64,000 bases of DNA from Spisula solida (taxonomy: Eukaryota; Mollusca; Bivalvia; Venerida; Mactridae), in the NCBI GenBank assembly GCA_947247005.1, contig OX365945.1, positions 15,444,501 through 15,508,500 on the forward strand, given 5' to 3'. The notes under the pieces are model-generated. The model was not told where the DNA came from. It searched no databases and saw only the letters and a list, made by a program, of their open reading frames with translations. A program made the position numbers and the translations under genes. Below are positions 1-13,400 of the stretch, in pieces. Positions within the stretch are counted from its first letter, which is position 1. The number at the start of each line of letters is the position of its first letter.

Positions 1-1185
1 AGTTTTGTAAAGGTCAAATATCAAAATATTCTAGTATTTTAAGCAGCGTGTGAATTGTAACGGTTAAGTGGAAATCAAAGCGCTGAAGGGAGCGTAAACT
101 CTGGCAAAAATCATCTGACCCAAAATTCCTGACAATACACAGAACTAGGCTTGATACCAAGTATTCAGGTGAAGTTTCATAGACATAACAAGAGATATTT
201 GTGAAACATGTATGCAGCTCAATAGTCAGAAATGGTAAAGGTCACAGTGACGTAAGGTTCTAAGGTTACCCTTAAGATGCTTTGTGAATAACAGTCCTTG
301 TATTTATGTCCTACTACTGGTGCCCTTTGCAGTTTGTTCTTCTGTTACAGTGACTTATTGACATCAAAAGGTCACAAAAAACTGAGAATTGAAGGCTTAA
401 GTTCAAAGCATCAAACATAATATGGTTCATCGGCAGGCCATGACCAACTTCTCTACCAAAGTTTGAGGACTGTAGGTAAAGTGAACTCTTGTCATTCTGG
501 CCCCATCATTATAAAGCTTTTTTCAGCCTCAACTTTATTTCGTGCTAAAATTTGTGTTTCAAACAGTAAAATTCCACATAATTTAAAGAAACTTTTTTAT
601 TACATTAAAGAAAGCAAAGCAATATTTTCCGGTACAGTGAGGATTACTCAATTGTTAGACTTGTTGGAGTTAATCAAGTTTCATCCTAAGTCAAGTTGAG
701 CATGAAAAAAGCTTTATAATCACAGGGCCATATATTTTGGATAGAGCAGGTTGCCATGAACAACCAGTGTTGTTATATTTTAGAAGTCAGGGCTTTTTTT
801 CGCTGAATTGTGAAGAGGCCCAAGCCCTTTTGTTTTGTGAAAATTTAGCGCGTAAATTTGCAAAATTGTGAAAAAATAAGCGCGATAAATCACCAAATTG
901 TGAAATAAATTTTTTCATATGTTAAATAATTTTTTGTTCACTTGTCCCAAACATGCATGTATCTATGATACAATACTTCATATCAAGTCCAGTACAGGAA
1001 TATATCATTGTTATTTATGTTTGGATTGTTCTGTGCTTTATGGTGAAGTTGATTTTACAAAAACCAAGACGCCAATTATAATTGTGAAGGGGCCTTTAGG
1101 GGCCTATAGGAAATTGGGAAGGGGCCTTATATAGGCCCCTCGTATATAGTGAAAAAAGTCCTGGAAGTATAATAAATCTACAAAC
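1..1185. other. SPTLC2 intron 8 part, nothing recognised
   Basis: Intron beyond the donor of SPTLC2 exon 8. I searched the minus strand for the next exon (expected to begin like ELIDYLR) and did not find it. Short open frames at 463-699 and 919-1134 show no domain or composition of interest. Confidence 0.5.
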
Positions 1186-1405
1186 CTTTGAACCACCGAT
1201 ATAACCACCAGCAGCCCCGAAACTCTTTGTAAATGTCCCCATCATGATATCTATTTCATTCGGATCTGAACCAAAATAATCGACAACACCTCGACCATGA
1301 GAACCCATGGCACCGATACTGTGAGCTTCATCTAAGTACACAAATGCTTTGTATTTCTTCTTCAATCTGATGATTTCTGGTAAACAGATGATTGAGCCTT
1401 CCATG
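1186..1405 (-). CDS. SPTLC2: SPTLC2 exon 8, PLP-lysine exon
   Basis: 220 bases: one base completing Ser 318 and 73 codons, acceptor ATTTTCAG, donor AAG|GTTTGT, phase 0. It contains [14 protein letters not shown] and [18 protein letters not shown]. Asp 343 and His 346 of DEAHS and Lys 378 of GTFTK are the PLP-binding residues of the family; the lysine forms the internal aldimine. The open frame continues into the intron to 1096 only by chance. The next exon is not in the window. Confidence 0.97.
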
Positions 1406-4400
1406 CTGAAAATTACAAATATACCAGATCATTTTCATTAGTTATCATGTTTCCCTTTTCTGATTTTCTTAATTACTTTTAATTACAAAAGTATTCACTT
1501 TATTATTTGTTATGTCCAACTCTGTAGTGATTTTACAGATTTTATTTCATCATATTTTTCAGTTATTTTTCAATACAAAAAAAACATGCATAAAACATTA
1601 TCAGTAGATAACAATATTGTCAGTAGAATAACAGATGATTTTTAAATTTGGACAGCTATAATTGAAACAATAGTCAGGGGTATCAATAGTGCCAAATTAT
1701 AAATCCTGAAAATCATATAATATGGCCGACAATTTTTACCAAAAAACTATATTGTTTCCATATTAAATTTAAATTTGGACAGCTATAATTGAAACAATAG
1801 TCAGGGGTATTAATAGTGTCAAATTATGAATCCTGAAAATCATATAATATGGCCGACAATTTTTACCAAACAAGAGGCCTTCAACCATATTGTTTCCATA
1901 TTAAACTCTGTATTAAAGAAATATTTCAGACCAGATTTAATTGACCATAAGTTGGCCATTTCTTGAGGTATTTTCATCAAACGGCTTTCATTTCGGTCAG
2001 ACATCATGACTCTTTTAGGATAAATAAATACATAAATCTTAATAAATCAGGAACATCGTCACCCCCTGAATAACAAATGCACTGATATGTTTAGATATAG
2101 CTCACCTGTAAACACCTTCTACAACTATAAGTATTTTCTTCCATGGTCGATGTGTTCTAGGTTGACCATGTATCACTGCATCTTTTAATCTTTTCTCCAG
2201 ACTCTGCATGTCTGTAAAACAATTAATACAATTTGTGACATAAGAAAGATAATTGGGAGTAAAACATTATTTTAAATATATCAACAGGGGAGGTAATTGA
2301 TGGAAGACTTCAAACAATTTCAAACACTGCTTAACTCCCTTAAATAGCAGTATACAAAATGCTTTTCCCGTCAACACTTTTTAAAGATTACTGAAATGCT
2401 TTAATTGAAGGTATTGTCAATCATTATTTTAGGAAGATTACTAGTATATCAGGTAAAACAAATTTGAATGGCTATTGGCAATACTGTCACATTCATTCAA
2501 TGGCTGAAAATCAAAGTCAATATGGAGCAATTAAATCAGGAACTCGAGTTTTTTTGCTTTGGATGAAAACAAGTGTTTGAATCAAAGGCAGTCTAATGAC
2601 ATTTGACTGTGATTCACAGGTTGCCCATTGACCGGTGTTTGATTGTACTTACTGTTGTGTTTGAATGTTTTAATGGTAGCACCAGTAAGACGACTCCCCA
2701 ACACCAGAGATGCATGATTTAACTCATCACTCAGGATTAAACAGCCCTGAAAGCAAATCATAGAAATATAAGCACTACAAAATCTCTCCTAATTCGCTCA
2801 CTCACTCAGTCTATACAATAAAACCTTGATGACCACCCTTGCAGTGTTTGAAATAACCCACAAGCCACACAAACACAAAACCAAACATGTGTAACTTTGT
2901 CCTAGATGAAAGTCTTAGAGGCCTTAAACCATTTAATAAATAATAATCATTTAAAATGGGACTTGAAAAAGGACTTAAAAAGTGTCAAGTTTTATTTACA
3001 ATGAAGGTGGTCCTTAATTTAAAGTTTTACTGTACTTAGGAAGAGAGATTCAGACATGCATTTATGGTCATTTTTTACTGATTATTAAACAAAGAAAAAG
3101 AGGGTTGGTCAAATATAAATGGCCAAGTTATTTACAAGAAACTAAATTTTAACTGCCAGTAAATCAAATTCTAGAACATGTACTTTGAAAATAAAAGACT
3201 TTCAAAGTCTCACTCTCTCATTAGAGAGTCACAATATCACACACACATACACACACAAGTTAACTTATACGTAAATAATAATGCATAGTGTGGTATTATT
3301 CCTCAAAACAGTGCATTGTTACAAAGCCTTTAAGGTTATCCTTAAAAATTGTTAGTTTCGACAATAATATTCAACTACCGGTATATATTTTATGGTCATA
3401 AAAGTGTAATGGTATGCTAATAATATACTGCCAGAAAATCAACTCAAACCTCCCAGATTTTATTTCTGTAAGTTATGCCAAGCAAAAATATTCTAAATAA
3501 TGGCACTATTGTATTTTTTTTAAATCTTAACTACTGATCTACTAAAGAAAGCTAACTCTACAGTGACCTGTTAAAGTTTTGTGCATTGTCTCCCTTCTTT
3601 ATACATATGTTTATACCCTCATCCCTGTGATTTCCCATACTATAAGTGAACACGACCACTCAGACAAAATAATCTATTCTAACACGATCCGCGGATTAAT
3701 CCGTATAAACATAGTGCAAACAAGAGCATGTATTATTACCCCCATAAAACATACCTCTCAAATTGGCTGTTACTATTCACGCCCCGTATCACGCGACATA
3801 TTTATGAATGAATGAACGTAAACTGTATAGTAAAAACTTTTACGAGTCGCGATGGCAAGGCAAGTCGCACGAGAATCCAGTGTTACAGCTATGACGCATC
3901 TATTTTTAGAAAATCCAATATAATCTCGAAGCTAAGTTTCATAAAAACTTCTGATAATCAATTCATTTATATTTTTCATTTCATGAAATAGATACCCTAT
4001 ACTCGTGATATTATAATTGTTTCAATGTTTAATGTGTTATTTCCTTCAGAAAATTACGTAGGTCGTTTTCATTAACGAGGGTAATTGTACCAGCTAATAA
4101 GCCACCCAATTTCAGCGTGGTATTATGTTCAATGTCAAATGGGTGAAAATGGAATGCGTGCAGTTAAATAGTGCGGGATATTATCGTATTTAGAATCGAA
4201 ATAAAAATCTGTTCGCGTATATTGTCGGTGAATAAAACACAGGCACTCGTTTGGATGCGGAATTTCGAACTCCTGCCCGTGTTTTTCTTAAATCTAAATA
4301 TACCTGTCACATGTTACAAACTCTGTATACCGGTATCTGCCCGTGGCCTGTAAGTAATGTGAAGTCCAAAGGAATATTACAAACCCTATGCGATTTTGAC

Positions 4401-7400
4401 CAGTAATACTTTAAACAGCATTCAAACACTTCAATAATATTAAAGAAATATTAACATTCCACAAGGTCAAAATTATTTCAACTTTTGTTCCAGTGAATCC
4501 AAACTTGTGTACAACTTTGGTATACTTTCCTGACCATAACTTAAGTACTTTATAATATAGGGGAAATGCCAGTGTTCGTTGCGCTTCAAAATCTGAAAGG
4601 TCATTTTATACTTTTGACTAAATTTTACCATTTCATAGACAAAATAGCCATGATTATAAGAGAAAATGACCCTTCAACCAAGATCTTGAGGGTCAAAATG
4701 TGGCTTTTGGAAATTTTAAGGGTCAAAACCCCTATTCCTGAGTAAAATAGAACCCCTGGAAAATGTGAGCATCTCTTACCTTACTGACAAGGCATGGCAT
4801 ATTCATAGAGTTTGTAGCAAAGCCCATTGGTACTGTAAATGCAGCTTCAACACCAAGAAACTCTGCTACCAGACAATCCAACTCATTGTGTATATCTAAC
4901 AAACCTGAAAATAGATTTTATGACCATTAGACACATGAAAATATTATAAAACAAACTGTCAGATACAGACATTATTTTAGTCTTATCACATGACCCGCAG
5001 TCCAGCAGTGCCATAAAGCTGTGCCGTAAATATCGTTCGGCACTCCCAGAGTGTGCAATAAATATGTAAATTAGGCTGACGCGACGTAAGCCAATCAATT
5101 CCTTGAACCGCTCATGACGTCGCGCTCATTTAGTCTGAAACCTATGCAGCGTGCATCATCATTTTGAATGATAATGAACGTTCTCAAAGGTTATGTGATA
5201 AATAGAATCCTACATTCGTGCTCATTACATGCGAGTTTTATTAAACTCGTCGACAAAAACAATATGACACTCGGCAAAGCCTTGTGTCATATTATTTTGT
5301 CCACTTGTTTAATAAAACTCGTATATAATGAGCACTCATGCAAGATCCTCTATATGTCATTACGATTTAATAACAAGCTTATCATCTATTTTTTTCTTAG
5401 AAAGGGGAGTGGCTGTCATCTTTTTTATTGTTGAAATATCTGTATACAGCAAACACTATATTTGCGATATTATTAATGATTGTTATGTGTAAGATCGAAA
5501 ATCCAATGTCACGTTATGATGACGTCAAGTCGACGCCATAAAAGCGAAATAGTGTTATAAACTCCCATTTTCTCAAGGTACGTCAAAATAATAATCGATC
5601 ATTAGACAGTCAATGTAGGATAAGGATATCTCACCCTCGGGGTCTGAATTTTAACCAGGAACTCAGCAAGCCTTGTCCCTGATTAAAATCCGACCCCTCG
5701 GGTGAGATATCCTAATCCTACATCAAAGCTCATGATGGATTCTTTAATTTCTTATATTCCTGATACTATCCATTGCCACAAGGGCATGAGAGAGAGTAGT
5801 CAGTTTTCCTTATATGCTGAACATCTACAAGAGAACTACTGGTACCATTTTTATTTCTTTCTCTTTTGAAGTTCCAATAATCTGTGTTTTTCAGCTTAAA
5901 AATATCATATGAAAGCTTACCCATTTCTTGCCTGCTGCCACTCGGAGTGATACCATACTTATGTGTAACTTCACTGGCTGCTTCAAAACAAGGACCTTTA
6001 TTTTGTGAAAATCCAAGGTAATTATATGAGCCTAAGTTTAACAGTGAGTTCTTTTGATCTTTAAGCACACTGAAATAAAAGAAGTTTTACAGATTTATTG
6101 GACAATAATATTGTAAAGGTTACATAATTGCCCCCTTATGGCAGCCATTTGATAAGTCACAACAAAGGTCACTGTAACCTTGACATTTTACCTCAAAAGG
6201 AAATAGGATTCCCTCGAAGTCAAAAGTCATAGGCCCATCTGGCAGGGAAAACACAAGTGACAAAGCCCATAAATCACTGTCTCAATTGATCGCAAACAAA
6301 CAAAAGCAGTAGGGTGTATTTAAGCGTCAAAACCAGGATTTCAACCTGTAACCAAGTTTGATGGCTGTATGTTCACATCTCTTCAAAGTTGGATGAAAGT
6401 AAGTTTGAACATTGATTCTCTGCATGTTTAAGCATCATTCTCTTGTTATCAATCAGCATGTTTTAACATTATCTGCATGTTTAAGCATTATTCTCTTGTT
6501 ATCAATCAGTATGTTTAAACATTCTCTGCATGTTTAAGCATCATTCTCTTGGTATCAATCAGTATGTTTAAACATTCTCTGCATGTTTAAGCATCATTCT
6601 CTTGATATTAATCAACATGTTTAAGTATAAAATCAGTCAGGCATGGTTCGGTCTTATGAACATAGCAATATTACCTCACATCTGCAATGGCAGCACAGTG
6701 CAGATCAAACTCTAATTATAAAACTAAACATTTCCATTCTATGAATTAAGACTGACAATACCTGTGTCAAAACATTTACTTTCAGGTAAAGGACAAAAAC
6801 AGAATTAAGGAAGCTATGCAACTAGCAAACAGATGGGGAAATTTTAATCACTTTAATCGCATTGAATAATTCATGCAACACAGACTAAGTGCTATAAATA
6901 AATAACTACCATACCTAGCAGTGTACCTTTAAGAACGCAGGTAATCAGAAAATACCTTAGATAAGAAAGGTGGGTTATTTTAAATGACACACCGCAGATA
7001 TTGATTTTATTTAAATCTTTACACCCAGCTGGCTGCTCTTGATTAGATTTCATCATTATTGATCATGTTCCAATCTTACAACCGCAAGCAAACCAAAAAT
7101 ACCAAGGCCAGCAACTGTGAGATATTTGACATAATTTTCATGATGTATTTTTAATTAATTCATTGCTATATACAGATGTAATTACTGGTAATCGAAAAAT
7201 TATGACATTCAAAAGGTTGACAATGTATACAGGTGTGTAATCAGACCTGGTAATTGGCAGTCATTCTCAGACCTGACAACCCCTCTTCAAAGCCCGAATT
7301 CTATTTTTAAATATAAACAAAGGAGGAAAAGTCTGGATTCAAAAACCTGAAATCAGACAAATGCTGGAAAATGCCAGGCCTGGTAATGGAGGTAGGGGTC

Positions 7401-10400
7401 CTAACTGAGACATAACGCCCTATCCTTAAACTAAGATACAAGTCTGTGTCAGGTGCATTCACCACTTGACCACCGCGCCACCTGTAATCTGGTGATTAAA
7501 CACATAAATTATAACGCATTGGCATGAATATATTATATGCAAATATGTCAAAATACAATGCATGTCACCATGGATTAAAGTGATTACTAAATACGCAGCT
7601 CAAATATATTTGCAATATACATGTACATGCAATACCTATGCAAAAATAAGAATCAAGTTTTGAAGTACACTGTCTCAGTCTAATGAATACAAAGTGCATG
7701 GGGTAATCAATGTCGACATCTTGTTTGAGTGAAGATCTACAACTACTAGAAATGTAAATTTTATTGAATAATCATGTAAACGAGGACTTGAATTGTTGAC
7801 AGTGACATTATCTCTATCCAGGAGCAGTCAGCCATAATATTAAATCATTCCAGGCCATCTATCAAATTTTCTATAAAATACAGGCTATTTCTCAAATTTT
7901 CTTAGCAATTTATAGGACAAAATAATCAAATTGAATACAGTTTTAACTAGAAGTGACAACAAATCACAGCAGAATCACTAGTGCCATGATCAAGAGCAAT
8001 AACTTTACTCGTCAGGGACATGTCCAAAGGTGCACATCTATGCTTATCAGTGAACATTTATGCAATGTAAATTGACTCTAGGTCAGTTTATTCTGAGAGA
8101 CCAAACAAAAACCAGATACAAATATCAATCACAGAACTGCCAACAACCTCATAGTACACTAGTACATCGAATAATGTAACAACTGTTAGACTATGCTATA
8201 GCAATCATTGAGACCATAGCTGTCACTGCCACTGTGCCAAAAGACCATAGCTGTCACGACCTCAAGACCATAGCTGTCACAACCTCGAGACCATAGCTGT
8301 CACAACCTCGAGACCATAGCTGTCACTGCCACTGTGCCAAAACAAAACTGCGTTCAATAAACGCTTATGCCTCCTGTGGAAGCCTTGTCCATAAATAAGT
8401 CCAAGTCCAAAATTAGGTCAAGGTGAAGGCCAAAATGGGGTTAGGTGATACAGGCGTGTGGAGAGTGTTCATATACAACATCCATGAAAGTATGAAAGCT
8501 TTGTAGCAAGCCATATTAATGCTAGAAGAAACGGTCAATTTGGGCTAACCTTCAATAAGTCTAAGTCCAAAATTAGGTCAAGGTGAAGGTCAAAATGGGG
8601 TCAGGTGATACAGGCGTGTGGAAACAACATCCATTTAAGTATGGAAGGTTTGTAGCAATTTAAGCCATAATGATGCTAGAAGAAACGGTCAATTTGGGTT
8701 AACCGGACTGACAAACGGACGGACGAACAGGTGAATGACTATATGCCTCCCGATCTATCGATACGGGGGCATAAAAACCATAGCTGTCACAACTGAGAGA
8801 TCACAGCTGTCACAATCATGAGACCATAGTTATCACAAATGTTAGAGCACAGCTGTCACAACATGAGACCATAGCTGTCACTGCCACTGTGCCACAAGAC
8901 AATAGCTGTCATAACTGTGAGACCATAGCTGTCAAAACGGTGAGTGAGATCATAGTCACAGCCACGAGAAGATAGCTGTCAAAACTGTGAGACCATAGCT
9001 GTCACAGCCACAAGACCATCGCTGTCACAGCCGCAAGACCATCACTGTCACAATGTAAATTACTGGGTAGTAGGCAGGTACATAGATGTTTAATAAAATT
9101 GAAATTTGAATTTGATTTTTGGAACTCATCAAGAAGTTATATTGCGAGCTTATTGTCCATTGGCCAACTACCCCACCCAGTTTCACCAAACATGCAGTTA
9201 TCTGGACAATGTTTGCATGTGCTATCAACAACTGATAATATTAATCCACTGGAGCAAGACTTTCAGTATTGACTTTCACATTTTCTCTTGGGTTTATCAG
9301 TGAACATGTTAATGTACTCTAAGGTGGATTATAGGGTGATATTATCTGGGTGAACATATATCAGTATATTATTATATACAGGGTCAGACAGGTTCACAGA
9401 ATGTTGAACAATTTTATAATGATTTTGGTTCAATATTAAAACAATTGCTAATAGTCCAACCTGTGTTAGTGGTCACCTGAATTAAGCAACCACCAGTCCT
9501 GTTTTAAGCAGCCAATATTTATAGAATCCCAATCAGTCGTTAATGTTTCAAATATAATTATATGTAAGAAACAGTCACTCAATTAAAGCAGTCACATTTG
9601 AGGTATCCCTGTATTGGCTGCTAAAGACAGGTGAGGTCATACTATATACAGGTAAATTAATCAAGGATATTCCCGTCATTTTTACAAAATCTCATTTGCA
9701 GTGAGGGGGATTATGTTTTAAGAAAATTGGAAACATTGAGTGGGTACATTGTAAACATTGTTAACATTTTACAATGTACAGACATTATATCTCTCATTTT
9801 GGTTAATATGCTTTTATTTATCCTCCCCACTGGAAATCCATATGGGCGAGGCCCCCAGAAGAGACTTAGAAGTCACTTTAGTTTTTGGGGATAGTGCATG
9901 ATACAGAAGATGCCCCAAGTTCCAGAAGCATCCCCGGTTCTTTTACATGCCGATGTAAAGCATCAAAATCAGGACCTCGCTTAACTTCTTGCCCAAAGAC
10001 TGTTGGTAATTTTAGTTATGTTAGGTGGGAAACACTGAAAAGCATTTCTGTTTTTGATCTGGCTAGAGTAGGGATCGAACCCACAACCTTCAGATCAGCA
10101 GTCAATAGCCCATACCTCTGTACCACTTCGTCCCTTTGGCGCAACAAGGTTGTATCTCACTATATAGTGTGTAGAGAGATACAACCTTGTTGCGCCAAAG
10201 GGACGACTTGTCTCTGACATGAAACTTCATCAACTTTATACTATTATGGCATACCAAAGACCTATACTGTAATAGGATCTTAATTTGATTGTCATTTTAC
10301 ATGTTACACCTAGTACTGGTAGCAGCATTGTACAATAAACAACCAGAATCGGACACTTCTTTACTTTCATACTCCCAAGTACCTAAGTGACCTTTCTAAC

Positions 10401-13400
10401 AAGTTGAGGTACTGGATGATAGTTGATTAGAGTGAGGTAGTTATATTGATACTGGTTATGTGCGCAACCTTTTTTGACGGTTTTTGCAATGACCAATTGA
10501 GTGGTCTAATGCTTTCATACTTCACATTGCTAGGTAACTGCACAATACCCGGTTACTGTATAGGTTGGAATCCCTGTAAAGCTGCAAAACTATCAACAAG
10601 AAATATTGCCACTTGAAATAAAATCTACTTTTTAAATAACTGCCTCGACTACAACAAGATTTGTTTGTATCAATTTCCTACAACAAGATTTGTTTGTTTC
10701 AAGTTCCCTATCTGTTCATCAAAGCAAGTCTTGGTAACCAGGACCTCTCCTATACTCCTGTTTAGTTTTTTGTTTCATTTCGAACAATTCACAATTCATA
10801 TACACTTTCTAGCCACCTAGACGACATTTGAAGTGTAAACAATTACTCCCATTATATACCATTTATCCTCTATTATCATTCAACATCAAAATACAGGAAA
10901 TATTAGGTTTCAGAGATAAAATTATCATTTAAATACAATGCCTTGTACTTCCTACGTTATGCACTTAGGATAAAGATTATTTCCCTATTTCAACATATTC
11001 GAAAGCACGCACATTCAAAATGATTTATTGTTATTTTCACTTCTATAGTACATGCAATGCAAATGTCATGTTTCTCAAGGTCAGATCAGGCTTTGTGCAT
11101 TGTGGTCATTCATAACCTGTTTTATATTTACAAAATTTAATACAATGTACAAGAAATGACTTTTTCAGACATTCAATGAACAGTAGTGAGCTTTCATTAT
11201 GTTGTGAAGCTGTCAGAAATCTCGAAAACATGTGAAAATTTCCAATGTTATACTATACATTTCAGACCTGTAATTGCTCCAAGAGACTGCAAATACCCTA
11301 CCACCACCCAATCACCCTTGCAAAAACATCATTTTTTAGCAGGTCAGACTGATTCTGAACCATTTTTGTTTCGAAGAATTTAAGTCAAAATTATAGGAAA
11401 TCAGCCTAGGCCTGACATTAAAATTTTTGTATATATAGAGGCAGTGGTAAACTTACTCATAGCTCCATCCATAGTCGTGTGTGACACGTTTAAGCACATC
11501 TACTCTAGCTGCCGGCACACCAGCAACTGGTGTACCCAGTACATCCGACACGCGTCGGAATACATGTCGTGTGTAAAAACTCTCCCAGGTAGAAAATAAT
11601 GGCACAAAACCCTGAAAATATATCAAATAAATCATGTAAGTTAACTATACAGTCACATCAGTGTGAGTGGTGTCACCTGTAATAAGCAGAGATCTGCTTT
11701 AAAAAAGACAGATTTGAAGCATTCTTTGACTGGCTTTTGACTGGCTTCGAAGGAAAGGCTAGACTGTATTTTATATTCAGGTGAAATTTCTGTCTAGACT
11801 ACCGGTAATAAACATTAAGTTAACAGTACTTAAGTTTTATCCTTATTAATAAGCTGTACTTGTCGGGGCTAATCTTCGAAAACCTCGTATATATCAATTT
11901 TGGCTTCTTTTTCAAGAGACGCAAAAGACTGAATAACTTTTTACTTATAGTGAATATTTATTTAATGCTTTGACACCAACATCATTTATAACTCCCCTTT
12001 GAATGCACATAAATGAACGTGTCGGTCGAGCAAAGGAAACTCCATACTACAACTTTTAACTAAATTATACGACTTTTGCTTCTTAGTTCTTGTCAAATGT
12101 GTTCCATTTGCAGTCCTCGTATAATACAAATTAGCCCTTTATCAATATCTATATTGTTCAACGTTAAAACATTAATGTGTTTCTACTTATCCGTTGTAAT
12201 ATACCATTATAGGTTAATTGTTTTGCATATTCGACAAAAGCACAACCTAAAAATAACCTAACAAGTTATTCGTGGCTTTCACAGACAAAAATGTGGCCCA
12301 GTTTTTCAGAAAGTTGGACGGATAGAACAGAGGACGGAGGGGGACTGGGGGGCAGGTACAACATTCTGAATATTTCATCTTCCTTGTACCCCTTCACACA
12401 CCCTAATAAATGACTACAAGTTATAAAGTTGATACATTATCATTATGAAAGCAGTAAAATCTTCAACATTTCCTACTTCAAACTTTATCGCTATATTAGT
12501 ATCCACCAACAAAATCAGGGTACAAATCATAATATAGCTTTTACTGTAATTTGAGGAAGGATTGCTAAGTTTGCAGAATAACACAATGAACTATTTCCCT
12601 CCATATCTATACACTAGGCCAGAGTTCTTTGATTTTTCGTTACTCGGACCCTACTGCCCTATTTTTGGCATTTTCAAAAAAAACCAGAAAATTGGAAATC
12701 TAAAATTGTACAAATTTTTTATATCAAATATTTTGATAATAGTGTTACTATACACCTTGTTTTATTATGTATTCCAATATTTTACTAATGATAAGTAGGT
12801 ATAGTGCTCTCATTTACCACTGTGCCATAGGTATCATTGAAATAATATGTAACTAAAATCTATTTTTAAATAAAATGTACCTTAAATTTCTGTAGTTTTT
12901 TTTAAATTCTTTATCAATGATACAGATACATGTGCACTGTATTTGTTATAAGATAAATTTGCTGTTAGAACTAGCATTGTTGCTTTCAATAATGGACCGT
13001 CATTGACTACAATCCACCATCAACTACATTTTGGGAGTTTTTATTTTTTCCCTCCTCCTGTTGACTTTTTTCTCAAAAATGTCTGAGTAACAAAGAATTA
13101 AAAAACTCTGGCCCTATGGAGAAATACAGGGTAACTTTATTTAGTCTAACCACTTTTTGCAGCCAGTGAAGGGAGACTATTCTGTTGACAGGAAATATAA
13201 TATGTGATTGAGTAATATTGGCTGATGAAGAAAGGTGGTTGCTTAATTCAGGTGACCACTAACATTGGTTTGGTTGTACATGCATGGACCTAGTGTAATG
13301 GAAAATATGGAAGATGATTTCTTTGACTGCAACTTCACAATAAGATGGGGGTAATATTCACTTATTCAGAAATATCATATAACAATATATGATTGATTAT

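Noticed and set aside
9885..10217. 110-codon open frame with [13 protein letters not shown]
   Set aside because: This is the translated antisense of a tRNA-like SINE head, a familiar artefact.
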